In this document: one piece after another, positions 31,032 through 32,760 of the stretch | Position numbering within the stretch: position 1 is the first letter of the stretch | How the letters are laid out: each line of letters begins with the position of its first letter | Source of the DNA: Candidatus Vecturithrix granuli | Lineage (GTDB): Bacteria > Moduliflexota > Moduliflexia > Moduliflexales > Moduliflexaceae | Assembly: GCA_000739535.1 (NCBI GenBank) | Contig: DF820473.1 | Coordinates: 1 to 32,760 of the forward strand | Direction of reading: 5' to 3' | DNA length: 32,760 bases | Notes under the pieces: generated by a model | The model's database searches: none | Told to the model about the DNA's origin: nothing | What the model saw: the letters and a program-made list of their open reading frames with translations, nothing else | Position numbers and translations under genes: made by a program

Positions 31032-32555
31032 CTATTGCCCTCCTCCAGTCATCATGAGTCCAAGTCGTTCTTCTGTCGCCTCTTTAGGGCTTAGAATACC
31101 AACAATCTTGCCTTCATAAATGACCGCGATCCGATCTGAGAGCGAGAGAATCTCTTCGAGGTCTGCTGAAATTAATAGGACCGCTTTGCCTTCATCGCGC
31201 GCCTGAATCAGACGGCGGTGAATAAACTCAATTGACCCGACATCCACTCCGCGCGTGGGTTGGGCCGCAAGCAGAAGCCTGGGATTATGGTTAAATTCAC
31301 GGGCTACAACAACTTTCTGTTGATTGCCTCCGGACAAATTTCCGGCTAGATTCTCTCGATCTGGAGGACGGATATCAAATTCTTCCACAAGTTTGTCGGC
31401 GGTTTGATGAATCTGGGGAAAATTCATCACCTCAATTCCCAACACCTTTTTGACAAAGGGGATACGATGATGCAGTCCTAAAATCAGGTTCTTGGCGACG
31501 CTATAGTCTAAGATTAACCCGCGGCGATGCCGATCTTCGGGAATGTGTCCCATGCCGTGTTCTTTAATGACGCGCGGGGAAAGGTTGGTGATCTCTTGTT
31601 CGTCAAGATACACACGCCCTTTTTCAGCTTTACGAAGCCCTGCCAGCACTTCGACCAACTCAGATTGTCCGTTGCCCTCAACGCCAGCCAGACCGAGGAT
31701 TTCTCCGGCTCTGACGCTCAACGAGACATCGTGCAAGACCGGGAGGCGTTTGTTATTCACGGCATGAAGCCCCTCAGCCCGGAACACTTCTTTTCCCGGT
31801 TTGGCCTGTCCGCGTTCAACCTGCAGCAATACCTGCCGGCCGACCATCATGTTAGCAAGTTCTTCTTTGGAGGTATCTTTGGTCGCCACGTTTCCCACAT
31901 ATTTTCCGCGCCGCATCACCGTGACCATATCGGAGACCGCCATGACTTCCTGAAGTTTGTGCGTGATGATAATAATCGTTTTTCCCTGTCGTTGCAGGGA
32001 ACGGAGAATTTCAAACAGTTCATCAACTTCCTGCGGCGTTAAGACCGCTGTCGGTTCATCCAGGATCAGAATTTCCGCTTTGCGATACAGGACTTTGATA
32101 ATCTCCACGCGTTGCTCAATGCCGACGGTGAGGGTTTCGACTTTCACGGTGGGGTCAACTTTCAAGCCATATTGTTCCGACAAATCCCGCACCATTTTAT
32201 TGGCGTGAGTCACATCCACAATGCCCCGGTGTGACGGCTCCTGGCCCAGAATGACATTTTCGGCAACGGTGAGAGGCGGGATGAGCATGAAATGTTGGTG
32301 TACCATCCCGATTCCATTGGCAATGGCGTCGCCTGGCCCCTGGAAATCAACCGGCTTGTCGTAGATGGCGATGGTGCCGCTAGTTGGACGAAGCAAACCG
32401 TAGAGAATATTCATCAGCGTGGATTTGCCTGCTCCATTTTCACCGACAAGCGCATGGATTTCTCCGGGGCGCACAAGAAAGGTGACATCGTCATTTGCCA
32501 GGACCCGGGGAAATTGTTTCGTGATATTCCGCATTGCTACTGCATATTCTGCCAC
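31032..32555 (-). CDS. Nucleoside/sugar-type ABC importer ATPase with two ABC domains (507 aa)
   Basis: A fused two-domain ATPase of the YufO/NupO and RbsA type. First domain: Walker A GENGAGKST (38-46), Walker B ILILDEPTAVLTPQEVDELF, and a poor signature, LTVGIEQRVEI. Second domain: degenerate Walker A GVEGNGQSEL, signature LSGGNQQKVVVAREF and AAQPTRGVDVGS in place of the usual D-E-P, so only one site is likely to be fully active, as in relatives. Start is GTG 32555 with GAGGAGG upstream. First gene of the three in this window; the binding-protein gene, usually BMP-type, would be expected further right. It powers uptake through the two permeases. Confidence 0.9.
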   Translation of the reverse strand: MAEYAVAMRNITKQFPRVLANDDVTFLVRPGEIHALVGENGAGKSTLMNILYGLLRPTSGTIAIYDKPVDFQGPGDAIANGIGMVHQHFMLIPPLTVAENVILGQEPSHRGIVDVTHANKMVRDLSEQYGLKVDPTVKVETLTVGIEQRVEIIKVLYRKAEILILDEPTAVLTPQEVDELFEILRSLQRQGKTIIIITHKLQEVMAVSDMVTVMRRGKYVGNVATKDTSKEELANMMVGRQVLLQVERGQAKPGKEVFRAEGLHAVNNKRLPVLHDVSLSVRAGEILGLAGVEGNGQSELVEVLAGLRKAEKGRVYLDEQEITNLSPRVIKEHGMGHIPEDRHRRGLILDYSVAKNLILGLHHRIPFVKKVLGIEVMNFPQIHQTADKLVEEFDIRPPDRENLAGNLSGGNQQKVVVAREFNHNPRLLLAAQPTRGVDVGSIEFIHRRLIQARDEGKAVLLISADLEEILSLSDRIAVIYEGKIVGILSPKEATEERLGLMMTGGGQ

Positions 32556-32583
32556 ACTGTTCCTCCTCTGTCAATCTACATTC

Positions 32584-32630
32584 GTCGTAACCACTTTAGC
32601 GTTTTTTTACGCCGCTAAAGCGGTTACGAC
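32584..32630. repeat. 18-bp inverted repeat upstream of the ABC operon
   Basis: GTCGTAACCACTTTAGCG (32584-32601) is inverted at 32613-32630, with one G-T mismatch, around an 11-base loop with a T-run. It lies 28 bp before the ATPase start on the minus strand and could end the upstream transcript or regulate this one. A GAGCGAAGTCGA motif, inverted, follows at 32728-32739; the remaining 200 bp to the window end show no gene. Confidence 0.65.
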
Positions 32631-32760
32631 AAACTGATTTTCATCCGTGCGTGTGTCAGCATCGGTATCATTAACGACTCCCCTGTATCTGGCCAGGGCT
32701 GTTAAGTTCTTGTAAAACATGCCCGTCTCGACTTCGCTCGACGTGCGGTATTCCGGTCAT

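Noticed and set aside
1-32760. CRISPR arrays, tRNA, rRNA genes and transposase genes
   Set aside because: I looked for regularly spaced repeats, tRNA-like cloverleaf ends, rRNA motifs and DDE-type transposase motifs and saw none; a tRNAscan or Infernal run would settle the RNA part.

Overview
This 32.8 kb window looks like chromosomal DNA from an uncultured Gram-negative bacterium, roughly 45-50% GC by eye. It carries a lipobox lipoprotein, a PUFA-synthase-type megasynthase, a HspR-type heat-shock repressor and many foldback repeats between genes. I cannot assign a phylum from sequence alone; the repeat style resembles uncultured candidate-phylum genomes such as KSB3/Modulibacteria, but that is only a hunch.

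Layout. 1-1.7 kb: a repeat, an HD-domain hydrolase, a peroxiredoxin-like gene that reads through an in-frame TGA (a probable selenoprotein), and a convergent PilZ gene. 1.9-5.8 kb: an oleB-oleC-oleD set (beta-lactone decarboxylase, beta-lactone synthetase, NAD(P)-dependent reductase) without oleA, followed by a SAM methyltransferase. 6.7-9.6 kb: miaB (minus) and a membrane-anchored TPR protein (plus). 10.3-13.6 kb, minus strand: dnaJ, hspR, a sigma-70 factor whose C-terminus holds three tandem sigma-4-like units, and a small biotinyl-carrier protein. A HAIR-like operator and a sigma-70 promoter sit in front of dnaJ. 14.0-16.7 kb: a lone ABC ATPase, a lipoprotein preceded by a short leader ORF, and a URO-D-family methyltransferase. 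16.8-26.6 kb: an Sfp-type phosphopantetheinyl transferase (minus), a PfaD-type enoyl reductase and a 2288-aa PfaA-like synthase (KS-AT-ACP-ACP-ACP-KR-DH), then an unknown coiled-coil protein. 27.4-28.5 kb: a RelE-family toxin-antitoxin pair bracketed by two attC-like foldbacks, a possible integron cassette. 29.0-32.6 kb, minus strand: a three-gene nucleoside-type ABC importer (ATPase and two permeases), whose BMP-type binding protein would be expected beyond the right edge.

Working together. The phosphopantetheinyl transferase can activate the three ACPs of the PfaA-like enzyme, and PfaD supplies enoyl reduction. PfaB and PfaC homologues are absent, so the product is probably not a standard EPA/DHA chain. 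The OleBCD set can turn beta-hydroxy acids made by OleA plus OleD into long-chain olefins; its closeness to the megasynthase suggests, but does not prove, a shared lipid or hydrocarbon pathway. The heat-shock cluster places an unusual sigma factor next to HspR and DnaJ. The strongest new observations are the UGA-containing peroxiredoxin with a SECIS-like hairpin, the triplicated sigma-4 region, the reduced Pfa system near OleBCD, and the attC-like bracketed toxin-antitoxin module.
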